Below the pieces are notes generated by a model. That model did no database searches, was not told where the DNA came from, and worked only from the letters and a program-made list of their open reading frames with translations. Of a stretch of DNA of 64,000 nucleotides, positions 16,979 to 25,779 are shown piece by piece; the stretch's first letter is position 1, and each line of letters starts with the position of its first letter. The DNA is from SB11 sp943370295 (GTDB lineage: Bacteria > Bacteroidota > Bacteroidia > UBA8524), in assembly GCA_943370295.1 (NCBI GenBank), contig CALRQL020000009.1, positions 1 through 64,000 on the forward strand, read 5' to 3'. The position numbers were made by a program, and so were the translations under genes.

Positions 16979-18778
16979 ATGAAAAAAACAATTTTTACCC
17001 TCACACTATCTTTCTTGGCATATTTGTGCCAAGCCCAGTATTTTCAACACGTTTACGGCACATCAGGTTCGGAAGGATGGGCATCGGGTGTAAACACGGT
17101 TGTACAACCTCAAGGCCATTTTATTGCTGCTGAAAGTACACCATCAACCGGTCTTGCAGGTGTAATGGCAACTTACACCGACAATACAGGTAATATTTTG
17201 GGAGCTCCAAATTTTAACAACTTATACGTCATTAGCCCTCCGGTAGGTGCTTCGTTTCAACTTACACACAACAAAGTTTTTGAAATGAACTCAGGCGCAG
17301 GCTTTGGAGTTGTCGGGATGTACCAAAACGCAGCTGCCAATGGTTTCTATTATATGCAGCTTGACCCCAACGGGAATGTAATTCCCGGCGGTACGTTTGA
17401 TTATACACCCGTTCTGTCAGGGGGTTACACATGGAATGCTGCGGCCGTTGGCGGTATATCAGAATCAGCTTCAGGCAATGAATTATACATTGTAGGTTCA
17501 CTGCAAGAAAGATCAACCACTTTTGATATTCACAGTTTTATTTTAAAAATTGATATTGCCACCGGTAACATCCTCTGGTCGCAAATATTTTCGGTATCAG
17601 ACACATCTGCTCCGGCTATTTCAAGAGATTGGGCTTACGATGTGATTGAAAGTCCATACATTGGAACATGGGGACAGGAAGTGATTGTTGTGGGCACTAC
17701 TTACGATAATAGCGGAACCCGCACCGCTGATGGTTACTTGGTACATTTTGATGCGAATACAGGTGCCATCACTTTTCCTTGGGCTGTATATTTCGGCACA
17801 AATAGTTCTGATGAATATCTAACTTCAATCACAGTATCAAATAGTGGTGCCGGAGGCGGCACTGGATTTGTCCTTGGTGGACACAGCAACTATTTTAATG
17901 GTGGTGCCGATTGGGATTTTTGGATGGTGAAAACCGACCAAAACTGTGGTACTACTTATTGGTCAACCCTGCACGACTATGCCGCAAAACCCGGAGCAAA
18001 CGGCCTCAGCAACGATGTAATGGAACGATTGAACTCATTAGGAAATTATGAATACTACCTTGCTGGAGAGGCCGATAACGGTGTATTTGGCAACTGGGAT
18101 GCAGTGGTGCTAAAAACCGACGACTTTGGAAACGCGGTGGCAAACGGAGAATTTACTTATGGTAGCCCCGGCTACGATATGGCTGCCCAGCTTGACCAAT
18201 ATAACGGAACCGGAATTGATGGCCTGAGTACCTACGGACTTAGCTCATTTGGCACAGGAATAGGCAATACTGATGCGTATGTTGTGAAATCGTATTTCGA
18301 TGGTAACTCTGGTTGCAACGAGTCTTTTGCCACACCAATTACCCAAGCCGGCCCCGGTTTATTTAGCGAATCTCAGTTCAGCACACTTTCTACCTTTACC
18401 TCGTCTGCACTTGTAGCTTCATCCTCTCCTGTAAGTGATGCAACACTTTGCAATACTTCATCAATCCCGGGCGCATCAAATGCCCGCATGGCTCCTGTAG
18501 AACCTAAAGGTGATAAAGAAGCTACTGTTTCACCCAACCCTATGCAACAAGGCAGCCCTGTAGCAATGGTTGAGGTTGAAAGCAGCGAGCCAACAACCGT
18601 ACAAATTGCCGTGTATGATATGCTGGGAAAACAATACGCTGCAGGTAACTATAACCTTGTTAAGGGTAAAAACCAATTGCCTATTGACCTAAGCACAGCC
18701 GATATGGCTGCCGGTATGTACACCGTAAAAGTTAGCGGTACTTCCGTTAACCAAAACATTTTACTAATGGTAAAATAG
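16979..18778 (+). CDS. T9SS type A sorting-domain secreted protein, array paralogue D
   Basis: A 599-residue secreted protein from the ATG at 16979 (54 in-frame bases upstream run back into the preceding hairpin). The signal peptide ends LCQAQ; mature start YFQHVYGTSGSEGWASGVN. Repeat motifs include GFVLGGHSNYFNGGAD, WMVKTDQN and VLKTDDFGNAVANGEFTYGS, then SGCNESFA, the NARMAPVEPKGDKEA linker and a sorting domain ending NQNILLMVK. It is of the same family as paralogues A, B, C, E and G. The cargo loops differ while the frame motifs and sorting domain stay constant. The biochemical role is unknown. Confidence 0.85.
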   Translation: MKKTIFTLTLSFLAYLCQAQYFQHVYGTSGSEGWASGVNTVVQPQGHFIAAESTPSTGLAGVMATYTDNTGNILGAPNFNNLYVISPPVGASFQLTHNKVFEMNSGAGFGVVGMYQNAAANGFYYMQLDPNGNVIPGGTFDYTPVLSGGYTWNAAAVGGISESASGNELYIVGSLQERSTTFDIHSFILKIDIATGNILWSQIFSVSDTSAPAISRDWAYDVIESPYIGTWGQEVIVVGTTYDNSGTRTADGYLVHFDANTGAITFPWAVYFGTNSSDEYLTSITVSNSGAGGGTGFVLGGHSNYFNGGADWDFWMVKTDQNCGTTYWSTLHDYAAKPGANGLSNDVMERLNSLGNYEYYLAGEADNGVFGNWDAVVLKTDDFGNAVANGEFTYGSPGYDMAAQLDQYNGTGIDGLSTYGLSSFGTGIGNTDAYVVKSYFDGNSGCNESFATPITQAGPGLFSESQFSTLSTFTSSALVASSSPVSDATLCNTSSIPGASNARMAPVEPKGDKEATVSPNPMQQGSPVAMVEVESSEPTTVQIAVYDMLGKQYAAGNYNLVKGKNQLPIDLSTADMAAGMYTVKVSGTSVNQNILLMVK

Positions 18779-18792
18779 CCATGGTAGCTGCA

Positions 18793-18833
18793 AAAAAAAG
18801 CCCCGTAAGAAAAGTTCTTGCGGGGCTTTTTTG
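18793..18833 (+). terminator. Terminator after paralogue D
   Basis: AAAAGCCCCGTAAGAA pairs with TTCTTGCGGGGCTTTT around a short loop, followed by TT. Strong GC core with A and T flanks, so it can stop transcription in both directions. Confidence 0.85.
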
Positions 18834-18970
18834 TTGCAGTTACTTAGTGAAAAAGCATACTTACCAACCATAGGTTAACACTTACTCATTAGTTATTGCG
18901 CGGTGGCTGCGTGCAATCGTAACTTGTTTGCTTATCCTACTTATTAATCAATGCATAAACTATTACTATC

Positions 18971-20809
18971 ATGAAAAAAATCTATCTATTAGCCTTAGTA
19001 CTTATTGGCTTTAATGCAAAAGCACAATACTTTCAACACCTTTATGGCAGTGGCAACACTTGGGAAATGCTTACCGACGGTAACAACGCATACTCTGGCG
19101 GTAATGCAGGCCATTTTCTAATCGGCCCGGGTGGTTCAAGTTTCCCCGGCGACTTCACTATCAATGTCCAGCGAACCGACATGGACGGTTTGTTTAGTAA
19201 TCCTCAAACTTTTAACTATCAGTATTACCTAACTGACATTACCAATCCCCCTGCAATGCCTGCATTCTTCAGTGCCGACCACATAAGAACGGTTGAATTT
19301 AGCAATGGAAACGGTTATGCAGTCGCTGGCTCATACCTAAGCGGCGGAGCTACTTCAATGGGTATTTTCTACACTCACATTAATCCTACAGGGAACGTTG
19401 TTACCTCAGCCGGATATTTTCAAAACCTTTGGGGTGTTACTCACACCAATGTTAGTGTTCAAGAAATTGTGGAATCGGTATCAAATCCCGGCGACTTGTA
19501 CATAACAGGTTATCTAACCGTAGCAGGAACCGGAAACAATCGTGTTTTTGTTATTAAAATCGACCAAAACGGAACATTGCTTTGGGGCGCGACCTATGAC
19601 ATGACGAACAACTACAGCACCGATTCTGATATGTCGCACGACATTGTCGAAAGCTCAAACTACAACTCAACGTGCAGCTGTCATGAGGTAATGGTGGTTG
19701 GTGAACACATTGATAAAACCACGGCCGCTTCTCTACCCGATGCCTTTTTCTTGCGTCTAAACAGTAATACGGGTGTGCCCACACAACAAGTTGATTTTTA
19801 CGGCACAGCCAGCTCAAGGGATGTTTTTACATCTATCATTCAGGCCGACAACACTAACATTGATGCAAACGGTAACGGCTTTGCCATTGCGGGTTTCAGC
19901 GATATTAACGGCAGTGGCATTGATGCTTGGTTTATGGCGCTTGATTACAGCGGAGCTATTGTTTGGGACGAACTTTACGATTACAACCACCCCTTGGGCA
20001 ATGTTGGCAACGATTACGCGATGGATCTTATTGAGCGATTAAATAGCAGCAGCAATTATGAATATTATTTAGCAGGTTATACCGACCAAGGTTTTTTTGG
20101 TTTTGATGATATGCTGGTAATAAAAACCGATGCTAACGGAAATGCAGTGACAGGTGGCCAGTTTACATACGGCGAAGTTGATTTAGACAGAGCAATGCGC
20201 ATTGACCAACTAAATGGCTACGGCACTGATAATGATGGGTTAGCTATTTACGGATACACCTCATACATTTCACCATACTCTTTGGGTGGGTATGACCACA
20301 TGCTTGTAAAAGCCTACTTTAACGGTGTTAGTGCTTGCCAATACGACATGAGGAATGCTAACCAAATCTCAGGTTCGGCTACACACACCACTGCTTGGAC
20401 AGGCGAGTATTGGCCCAATTCATTCTATGATTTTCCATTTTTGGTTGATTATTATCAAAACCTGCAAGACAATCAAATTTGCTACACCACACAAAATGCC
20501 GACGGTTCTAATGCCCGCGTAGCTCCTGTTGCACCCAAAGGAGATAAAGAGGCTGTTGTGAGCCCCAACCCAATGGCACAAGGCAGCCAATTGGCTCTTG
20601 TTGAGGTAGAAAGCAACGGCCCTGCTACAGTTCAGGTGGAGGTATTTGATATGCTGGGCAAACTGTATGCAGCAGGTAACTATATCCTTGCCAAGGGTAA
20701 AAACCAACTGCCTGTTGACCTCAGCAGCGCTAATATGGCCGCCGGTATGTACACTGTAAAAGTTACGGGTACGGCTATCAACCAAAACATCTTACTAATT
20801 GTAAAATAA
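18971..20809 (+). CDS. T9SS type A sorting-domain secreted protein, array paralogue E (divergent)
   Basis: A 612-residue secreted protein. The signal peptide ends NAKAQ; mature start YFQHLYGSGNTWEMLTDGN, which has lost the SGVNTF motif of the others. The middle still shows GFAIAGFSDINGSGID, WFMALDYSG and VIKTDANGNAVTGGQFTYGE, then SACQYDM where the others have SGCNE. The linker is NARVAPVAPKGDKEA, and the sorting domain ends NQNILLIVK. It is the most divergent of the five clustered copies in its cargo, yet its last 90 residues are nearly as conserved as the rest. The function is unknown. Confidence 0.83.
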   Translation: MKKIYLLALVLIGFNAKAQYFQHLYGSGNTWEMLTDGNNAYSGGNAGHFLIGPGGSSFPGDFTINVQRTDMDGLFSNPQTFNYQYYLTDITNPPAMPAFFSADHIRTVEFSNGNGYAVAGSYLSGGATSMGIFYTHINPTGNVVTSAGYFQNLWGVTHTNVSVQEIVESVSNPGDLYITGYLTVAGTGNNRVFVIKIDQNGTLLWGATYDMTNNYSTDSDMSHDIVESSNYNSTCSCHEVMVVGEHIDKTTAASLPDAFFLRLNSNTGVPTQQVDFYGTASSRDVFTSIIQADNTNIDANGNGFAIAGFSDINGSGIDAWFMALDYSGAIVWDELYDYNHPLGNVGNDYAMDLIERLNSSSNYEYYLAGYTDQGFFGFDDMLVIKTDANGNAVTGGQFTYGEVDLDRAMRIDQLNGYGTDNDGLAIYGYTSYISPYSLGGYDHMLVKAYFNGVSACQYDMRNANQISGSATHTTAWTGEYWPNSFYDFPFLVDYYQNLQDNQICYTTQNADGSNARVAPVAPKGDKEAVVSPNPMAQGSQLALVEVESNGPATVQVEVFDMLGKLYAAGNYILAKGKNQLPVDLSSANMAAGMYTVKVTGTAINQNILLIVK

Positions 20810-20820
20810 TTAAAGGCAAA

Positions 20821-20859
20821 CAATTACCTCAAGGGGCTATCAATCCCTTGAGGTAATTG
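20821..20859 (+). other. 15-bp perfect hairpin without T tract after paralogue E
   Basis: CAATTACCTCAAGGG pairs perfectly with its complement at 20845-20859 around a 9-base loop. No T run follows on either strand. It occupies the place of the terminators of the other array genes, so it could be a terminator that has lost its T tract, an mRNA-end stabiliser or a processing site. Confidence 0.5.
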
Positions 20860-20901
20860 CTATCATATCCATTTGCAATAACCTAAAACCAATTACATCA
20901 T

Positions 20902-23900
20902 ATGAAAAAAATCCTATCATTATTTTTACTTTTTGTGGCTGCGGGCACTTTGCTCATGGCCCAAAACAGTCCACCAGGAAAAATTACCTCAGGGGGAGAA
21001 TTTGACCTTGTTTTTGACCGCTTTGGCAAACAACATAGGTTGGAAGACTTGATGATTAAAAAACCTCAACCGAGAAAAGGAAATGGCAACCAAATTGCCG
21101 AAAACCTGGTTATCCCATCATACTTGCTTTGCAGTGCAGGGTATTTTGACCTGTATTTTGAGGAAGGCAGCGGCTGCGAAACCAATATGCCGGCACACGT
21201 AGCAAGGCGCAATGTATTGTGTCAAGTATTTACCGATATCTCAGCATTTATTACTCCCGTAAATCCATCGGTTAAAGTAAATATCTGGATACGTAACATT
21301 GGCAACATTGTTACCTATCCCATAAACTCAGGTGTATTGGGCGGAGCCACATCGTTTTACGTAGTACCAACCGTTACCCCCAACGTGGGCGGTATTATCG
21401 ACGGACAAGTATGGAAAACCATCAACTCAGGTGTTGATGCGTATACCAACGTGGCGTCACCATTAGTTACTGCGGGTGCTATGCCCGGTGCAGGTAATTT
21501 TTACCACGCCATGATGGGCTTCAACTTTGTTGATTCACCCATTGTAATATGGCATACAGATTTAGCCACCACTACTGCATCAGGTAAATTCGATTTGTAT
21601 AGCGTGGCGTTGCACGAAGCTACCCACGCGTTAGGCTTCACATCAATGATTGGGCCTAATGGGGGTTCGGTGCTGGGCTCAAACTTCCCTTATTACACAA
21701 GGTACGACCTTAACTTAATGGATTTTAGCAGTGCCCCGCTTATTGTAACTCTTTCACCATGCAGCTTATATGAGCACCAGTTCAACCCCTCAATTTGGGA
21801 CCCCTCGCAAACTGTTGCGCCCAATCCTCTGGCTAATCCTCATGTACCGGATTATACCGATTGTTTGTTGGCCAATATTTATGGAGGTTCGGTAAACCAA
21901 ATTGTATACACACCCAACCATTATGAACCCGGGTCGAGCTTGTGTCACTTTGAAGACGAATGCTACAACCCCATACCCTATGGCAATAATGAGTATTACA
22001 ATATGTCGAATGCGCAGGGTACTGGTTCGCTTTATATGAAGCGGTATTTAAAACCCGAAGAGCGCAGTGTAATGTGCGACATAGGTTATAAAGTGAATAC
22101 CACATACGGAAATATGCTTAACGTTAACAACAACTACAACTACGGGGGCAGCGCTTGCGCCGGCCTTGACGTGGCAGGTGTTAACGACGGACTTACCGGA
22201 ATTGGCATATATGCATGGACTACAACCCCTACCAATGTTATAAACATTAACGGTAGCGATTTACTTAACAATGACTATAACGCAGACTCATACGAATGCC
22301 TTGAGGTAATTAACGGTATGGGTAGTGTAACCGGAACCAGTGGTAACGCATCTACCCCTATAGCATTTACTGCGGGAACTAACACCGGTGCCGTTTTATT
22401 GCGTTACATACCCTACAACTCAAGCACAGGAAACAGGGGCGATATTACTTACTTGCATATGTACATATACAATGGCAGTTGCTTAGCAAACACTTGTGAT
22501 ATGCTGATGAACAGCGGTTTTGAAAGCGGCACTAACTGCGGTGAAGTCAATTCACCCGATAATGCCGTGATTGATTGCTGGGAACCGCTGATTGAAAGCC
22601 CCGATTACTTTGTACGCGGTTGCACGCCTTCTATTAACATGGATGTTACTGTACCCACAGGTATAGCAATGAGCACCCCTGCAACCGATACTTGGAACAG
22701 CAGTTGGTTTACAAACGATGCCTTTTTGGGGTTAGGTCATTATAGTGGCGGAGTTGAAGAAGTAGAACAAACTAAACTGGCCACACCATTGATGCCTGAT
22801 GTAAATTATACCGTTACCTTCTGGGCTAAATCGGCCAATTCAACGGGTTCGGGTGGAGCATTATCGGGCAAAAACAAGGTAGTTTTCAGAGGAGAAACCG
22901 GGTTATTAGCACCTTTGCCGTCGGGCAGCTACATGTCGACAGGTTATTATCTAACTGAAGTTACAGTACCTGATGACGGGGAATGGCACTATTACACCCT
23001 TGATTTCTCATACACCGACATACCATTTATGCTTGAAAACTTTATGGTGGGTAATATGGGACAAGACGGTGCTACCGGTGACTCATATGTGTTTATCGAC
23101 GATTTAACACTACTGCCTACCAACAACACCGCTGTTTTTAAAGCTCCACAAGGTTTATGCGGTGGAACAACTACTATTCCTGATTTGTCTAAATATGTCT
23201 TTCCGGCTAACTACGCCATTGGTACATTTACCGGAACAGGGGTTTCATACAGTGGCGGTGTGTATTCTTTTACCGCCCCATCAAACGGCATATATACTAT
23301 TGAATATGAATTTACAGGTATAAACGGCTGCAAAGTGAAACTGTACAGCCAGATAAAAGTTTCTCCTTCACCACAACCAACACTAACTCTTAGCTTTTCA
23401 CCTTCAGCTCCACCCGTATTTTGCACAGGCACAGAGTTTACACTAACGTGTGATGGTGCACAAACCTATGCTTGGTATAGTGTACCGGATTCTACCGACA
23501 CTGTTCATAGGGATTCGATAGGTGCTATTATCCCTTGTAGCGGACCATGCTCGTCAGTGTTAGTGACCCCTCCCGGAAACGGCTATAAATACCACGTTAT
23601 CGGTATCGACTCAAACGGTTGCAGCGACACGACAGGGATATTTATTCCCGTGGAACCTTGCCCCGGTGGCGGCGGCGGTGGTGTTAGAACCTTTGAAATG
23701 ATTGAGGATGTTAAGCACTACACTACCAAAATTGTTCCCGGCACCAATAACTACAGTGTAATGGCGGGTACCATTTTCCGAAGTACGGGAGGCGGTGCCA
23801 ATACTATCCATTTCTTGCTGTTAAACAACAACGGTGATGTAATTATATCAAAAGAATACCCATCAACCAGCCCCGATGAGCGGGTGGTAGATATACAAGG

Positions 23901-25521
23901 CTTTACCGATAAGTTTAAAGTTACCCGTTGGTATATTGTGTGCCAAGCAAACGGTGGTATTAAAATACTTTGCGTAAACAACGTGGGTAATCTATTAGAC
24001 CAACGCGAGTACTTGGATATGGGCGGTTTAACCACCTATCCTATGAATGCTGTTGTTTGGACAGATGGAGGAAATGACCGCCGTTTGTTTATTTGCGGCT
24101 ATCAAACATTGGGAGGCGGATTAGATTACACGACTCCAAAACAGGCCTTCTTAATGGATATTAACATTAACAGAGTGGACCACATGAACCGCTTAAACTC
24201 TTACGGCTACAACTGGGGATGGACCGGACCGGGTTCACCCCTTGGCTATGATTATGACATGGCTACTCGCATGGCTGTTGTAAAAAGCAGTAACAATCTA
24301 TGGATTACAGGCAGCACCAACGGTATTGCTCCTATAGCCGCCGGTGCATCGATAATACCTCCTCCCAGAAGTGCAGCTATGAACCTTGTTGTTGACCCGT
24401 ACACAGGTGCTGTGCTTGCTGATAACAGCTTTATTGAAAACAACAGCTCTGATAACTCTGATGGCCCATCTGATTATGGGGTTGATTTGATACAGGTAGA
24501 TAACGGAAACTACATTTTGGGTAACTCTGCTAAGGTTGATTTAAATCCTGCCTCCATGCCAACATGGCACCAAATGATACCCAGAGAGTTTAAATTATGG
24601 TGGATACAACCTGTTGATGATAATTTTAACCCAATAGGAAGCCGTTCGCTGTATTGGAACAACATGGAACATTGGGCATCACAAGCCATTGTAACCGGAG
24701 GCAATAACATTACCGTGGGTACTTTAATCCAAGGTCAATACTCAGCTTGTATACCTTTGCCACACACACCTGCACCTAACAACATACAAGTGAACATGGT
24801 AATGGTTGACCTTAGCTCAAACCCACCAACAACAGGTACCAGCAAAATCTACATGACAAGTACCGGAACCGGAGCTGTACCTTCTCTTAATTCATACCAT
24901 GATTTGGGAGGCCCGCAATCGTTGATTGATTACCCCCCAAAATTTGCCGACTTAGGTAAAAACTTCTATGCTATCAGCGCCCCTAAGTTTATGAACGGAC
25001 AATTGAACATGAAAGTACTAACTCCAAGTGCTGGTTTAGGAGTGCAGTGTGGTGAGTTCACATGTACTACCACGTTTATTCATGTACCTATTACCAACAC
25101 GGCACCGGTTTCACCTTCACCATCTGATATCCAGATGATTGCTGCAACCACAATAAACCTTGAAACTCCATTTACTATTGTCAACCCTCCTACATGTCAC
25201 GATATAATGGCTAATCCATCTTACAGCCAGGCCAACCCCAACCAATCGGGCAATATGTTTGAGGGTACAAGGGTGTACCCCAACCCAGCTACCCATGCTG
25301 TGGTATTGGAGCTTGACAGGGAAATACCCAGCGGCACCTACATTGATGTACGATTGCATAATATGCTTGGGCAAGAGGTGGCAAAACTGTATAGCGGTAA
25401 CGCTCATAAGAAAATGCAGCTAAGATTGCCTGACTTACCCGAAGGTGTTTATTTTATTGAAATAATCCATGGGGATAATTCTGCATTTAAGCAAAAACTG
25501 ATGATAGAGGCAAAACAATAA
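20902..25521 (+). CDS. Large secreted multidomain protein with HExxH metalloprotease-like domain and T9SS domain
   Basis: A 1539-residue secreted protein. After the signal peptide (ending LMAQ), residues 60-400 hold a zincin-like domain with LHEATHALGF (His238, Glu239, His242). The position ten residues after His238, a histidine in metzincins, is Ser248, and a downstream RYDLNLMD segment may supply the third ligand as in other HExxHxLGF families. The middle has a galactose-binding or CBM-like segment (MNSGFESGTNCG, about 535-745) and PKD/Ig-like stretches (about 750-925). A poly-Gly hinge (CPGGGGGG) precedes a second repeat-rich half (about 930-1440) that weakly recalls the cargo fold of the array proteins. 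A type A sorting domain ends it. It sits inside the paralogue array and may process or accompany those proteins; this is inference. Confidence 0.72.
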   Translation: MKKILSLFLLFVAAGTLLMAQNSPPGKITSGGEFDLVFDRFGKQHRLEDLMIKKPQPRKGNGNQIAENLVIPSYLLCSAGYFDLYFEEGSGCETNMPAHVARRNVLCQVFTDISAFITPVNPSVKVNIWIRNIGNIVTYPINSGVLGGATSFYVVPTVTPNVGGIIDGQVWKTINSGVDAYTNVASPLVTAGAMPGAGNFYHAMMGFNFVDSPIVIWHTDLATTTASGKFDLYSVALHEATHALGFTSMIGPNGGSVLGSNFPYYTRYDLNLMDFSSAPLIVTLSPCSLYEHQFNPSIWDPSQTVAPNPLANPHVPDYTDCLLANIYGGSVNQIVYTPNHYEPGSSLCHFEDECYNPIPYGNNEYYNMSNAQGTGSLYMKRYLKPEERSVMCDIGYKVNTTYGNMLNVNNNYNYGGSACAGLDVAGVNDGLTGIGIYAWTTTPTNVININGSDLLNNDYNADSYECLEVINGMGSVTGTSGNASTPIAFTAGTNTGAVLLRYIPYNSSTGNRGDITYLHMYIYNGSCLANTCDMLMNSGFESGTNCGEVNSPDNAVIDCWEPLIESPDYFVRGCTPSINMDVTVPTGIAMSTPATDTWNSSWFTNDAFLGLGHYSGGVEEVEQTKLATPLMPDVNYTVTFWAKSANSTGSGGALSGKNKVVFRGETGLLAPLPSGSYMSTGYYLTEVTVPDDGEWHYYTLDFSYTDIPFMLENFMVGNMGQDGATGDSYVFIDDLTLLPTNNTAVFKAPQGLCGGTTTIPDLSKYVFPANYAIGTFTGTGVSYSGGVYSFTAPSNGIYTIEYEFTGINGCKVKLYSQIKVSPSPQPTLTLSFSPSAPPVFCTGTEFTLTCDGAQTYAWYSVPDSTDTVHRDSIGAIIPCSGPCSSVLVTPPGNGYKYHVIGIDSNGCSDTTGIFIPVEPCPGGGGGGVRTFEMIEDVKHYTTKIVPGTNNYSVMAGTIFRSTGGGANTIHFLLLNNNGDVIISKEYPSTSPDERVVDIQGFTDKFKVTRWYIVCQANGGIKILCVNNVGNLLDQREYLDMGGLTTYPMNAVVWTDGGNDRRLFICGYQTLGGGLDYTTPKQAFLMDININRVDHMNRLNSYGYNWGWTGPGSPLGYDYDMATRMAVVKSSNNLWITGSTNGIAPIAAGASIIPPPRSAAMNLVVDPYTGAVLADNSFIENNSSDNSDGPSDYGVDLIQVDNGNYILGNSAKVDLNPASMPTWHQMIPREFKLWWIQPVDDNFNPIGSRSLYWNNMEHWASQAIVTGGNNITVGTLIQGQYSACIPLPHTPAPNNIQVNMVMVDLSSNPPTTGTSKIYMTSTGTGAVPSLNSYHDLGGPQSLIDYPPKFADLGKNFYAISAPKFMNGQLNMKVLTPSAGLGVQCGEFTCTTTFIHVPITNTAPVSPSPSDIQMIAATTINLETPFTIVNPPTCHDIMANPSYSQANPNQSGNMFEGTRVYPNPATHAVVLELDREIPSGTYIDVRLHNMLGQEVAKLYSGNAHKKMQLRLPDLPEGVYFIEIIHGDNSAFKQKLMIEAKQ

Positions 25522-25559
25522 ACCTGATAACCGGTATTTGTACCGTTATTTGTTTTTCC

Positions 25560-25590
25560 ATCCCCGTTGACGGTGTCAACGGGGATTTTT
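25560..25590 (+). terminator. Terminator after the large metalloprotease-like gene
   Basis: A 12-bp perfect stem (ATCCCCGTTGAC with GTCAACGGGGAT) around a 3-base loop, followed by TTTT and a T-rich stretch. Confidence 0.9.
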
Positions 25591-25611
25591 GTTTTATTCT
25601 GAGATTATTTA

Positions 25612-25643
25612 TTGCATTTTCAAAAAAAATAGTCTAAACTTTG
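25612..25643 (+). promoter_or_regulatory. Putative promoter for array paralogue G
   Basis: TTG at 25612-25614, 21 bases, then AAACTTTG at 25636-25643. The layout and the one mismatch (A for the first T) are the same as in the putative promoter of paralogue A, and the leader would be about 130 bases. Confidence 0.42.
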
Positions 25644-25779
25644 TATAATCTATCATTACAAAAACACTGCCTATGAATACATTACATGCAATTTGTATGC
25701 ACAACTACCATCATTAAAAAAGGAAAACGGTCTCCAAAAAACAATACTATTCTATCAATCAAACCAATTTAAAGCTATC

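Noticed and set aside
13262..20809. Tandem cargo genes read as one operon
   Set aside because: Terminator-like hairpins follow most copies, so single transcripts are more likely, although read-through is possible.
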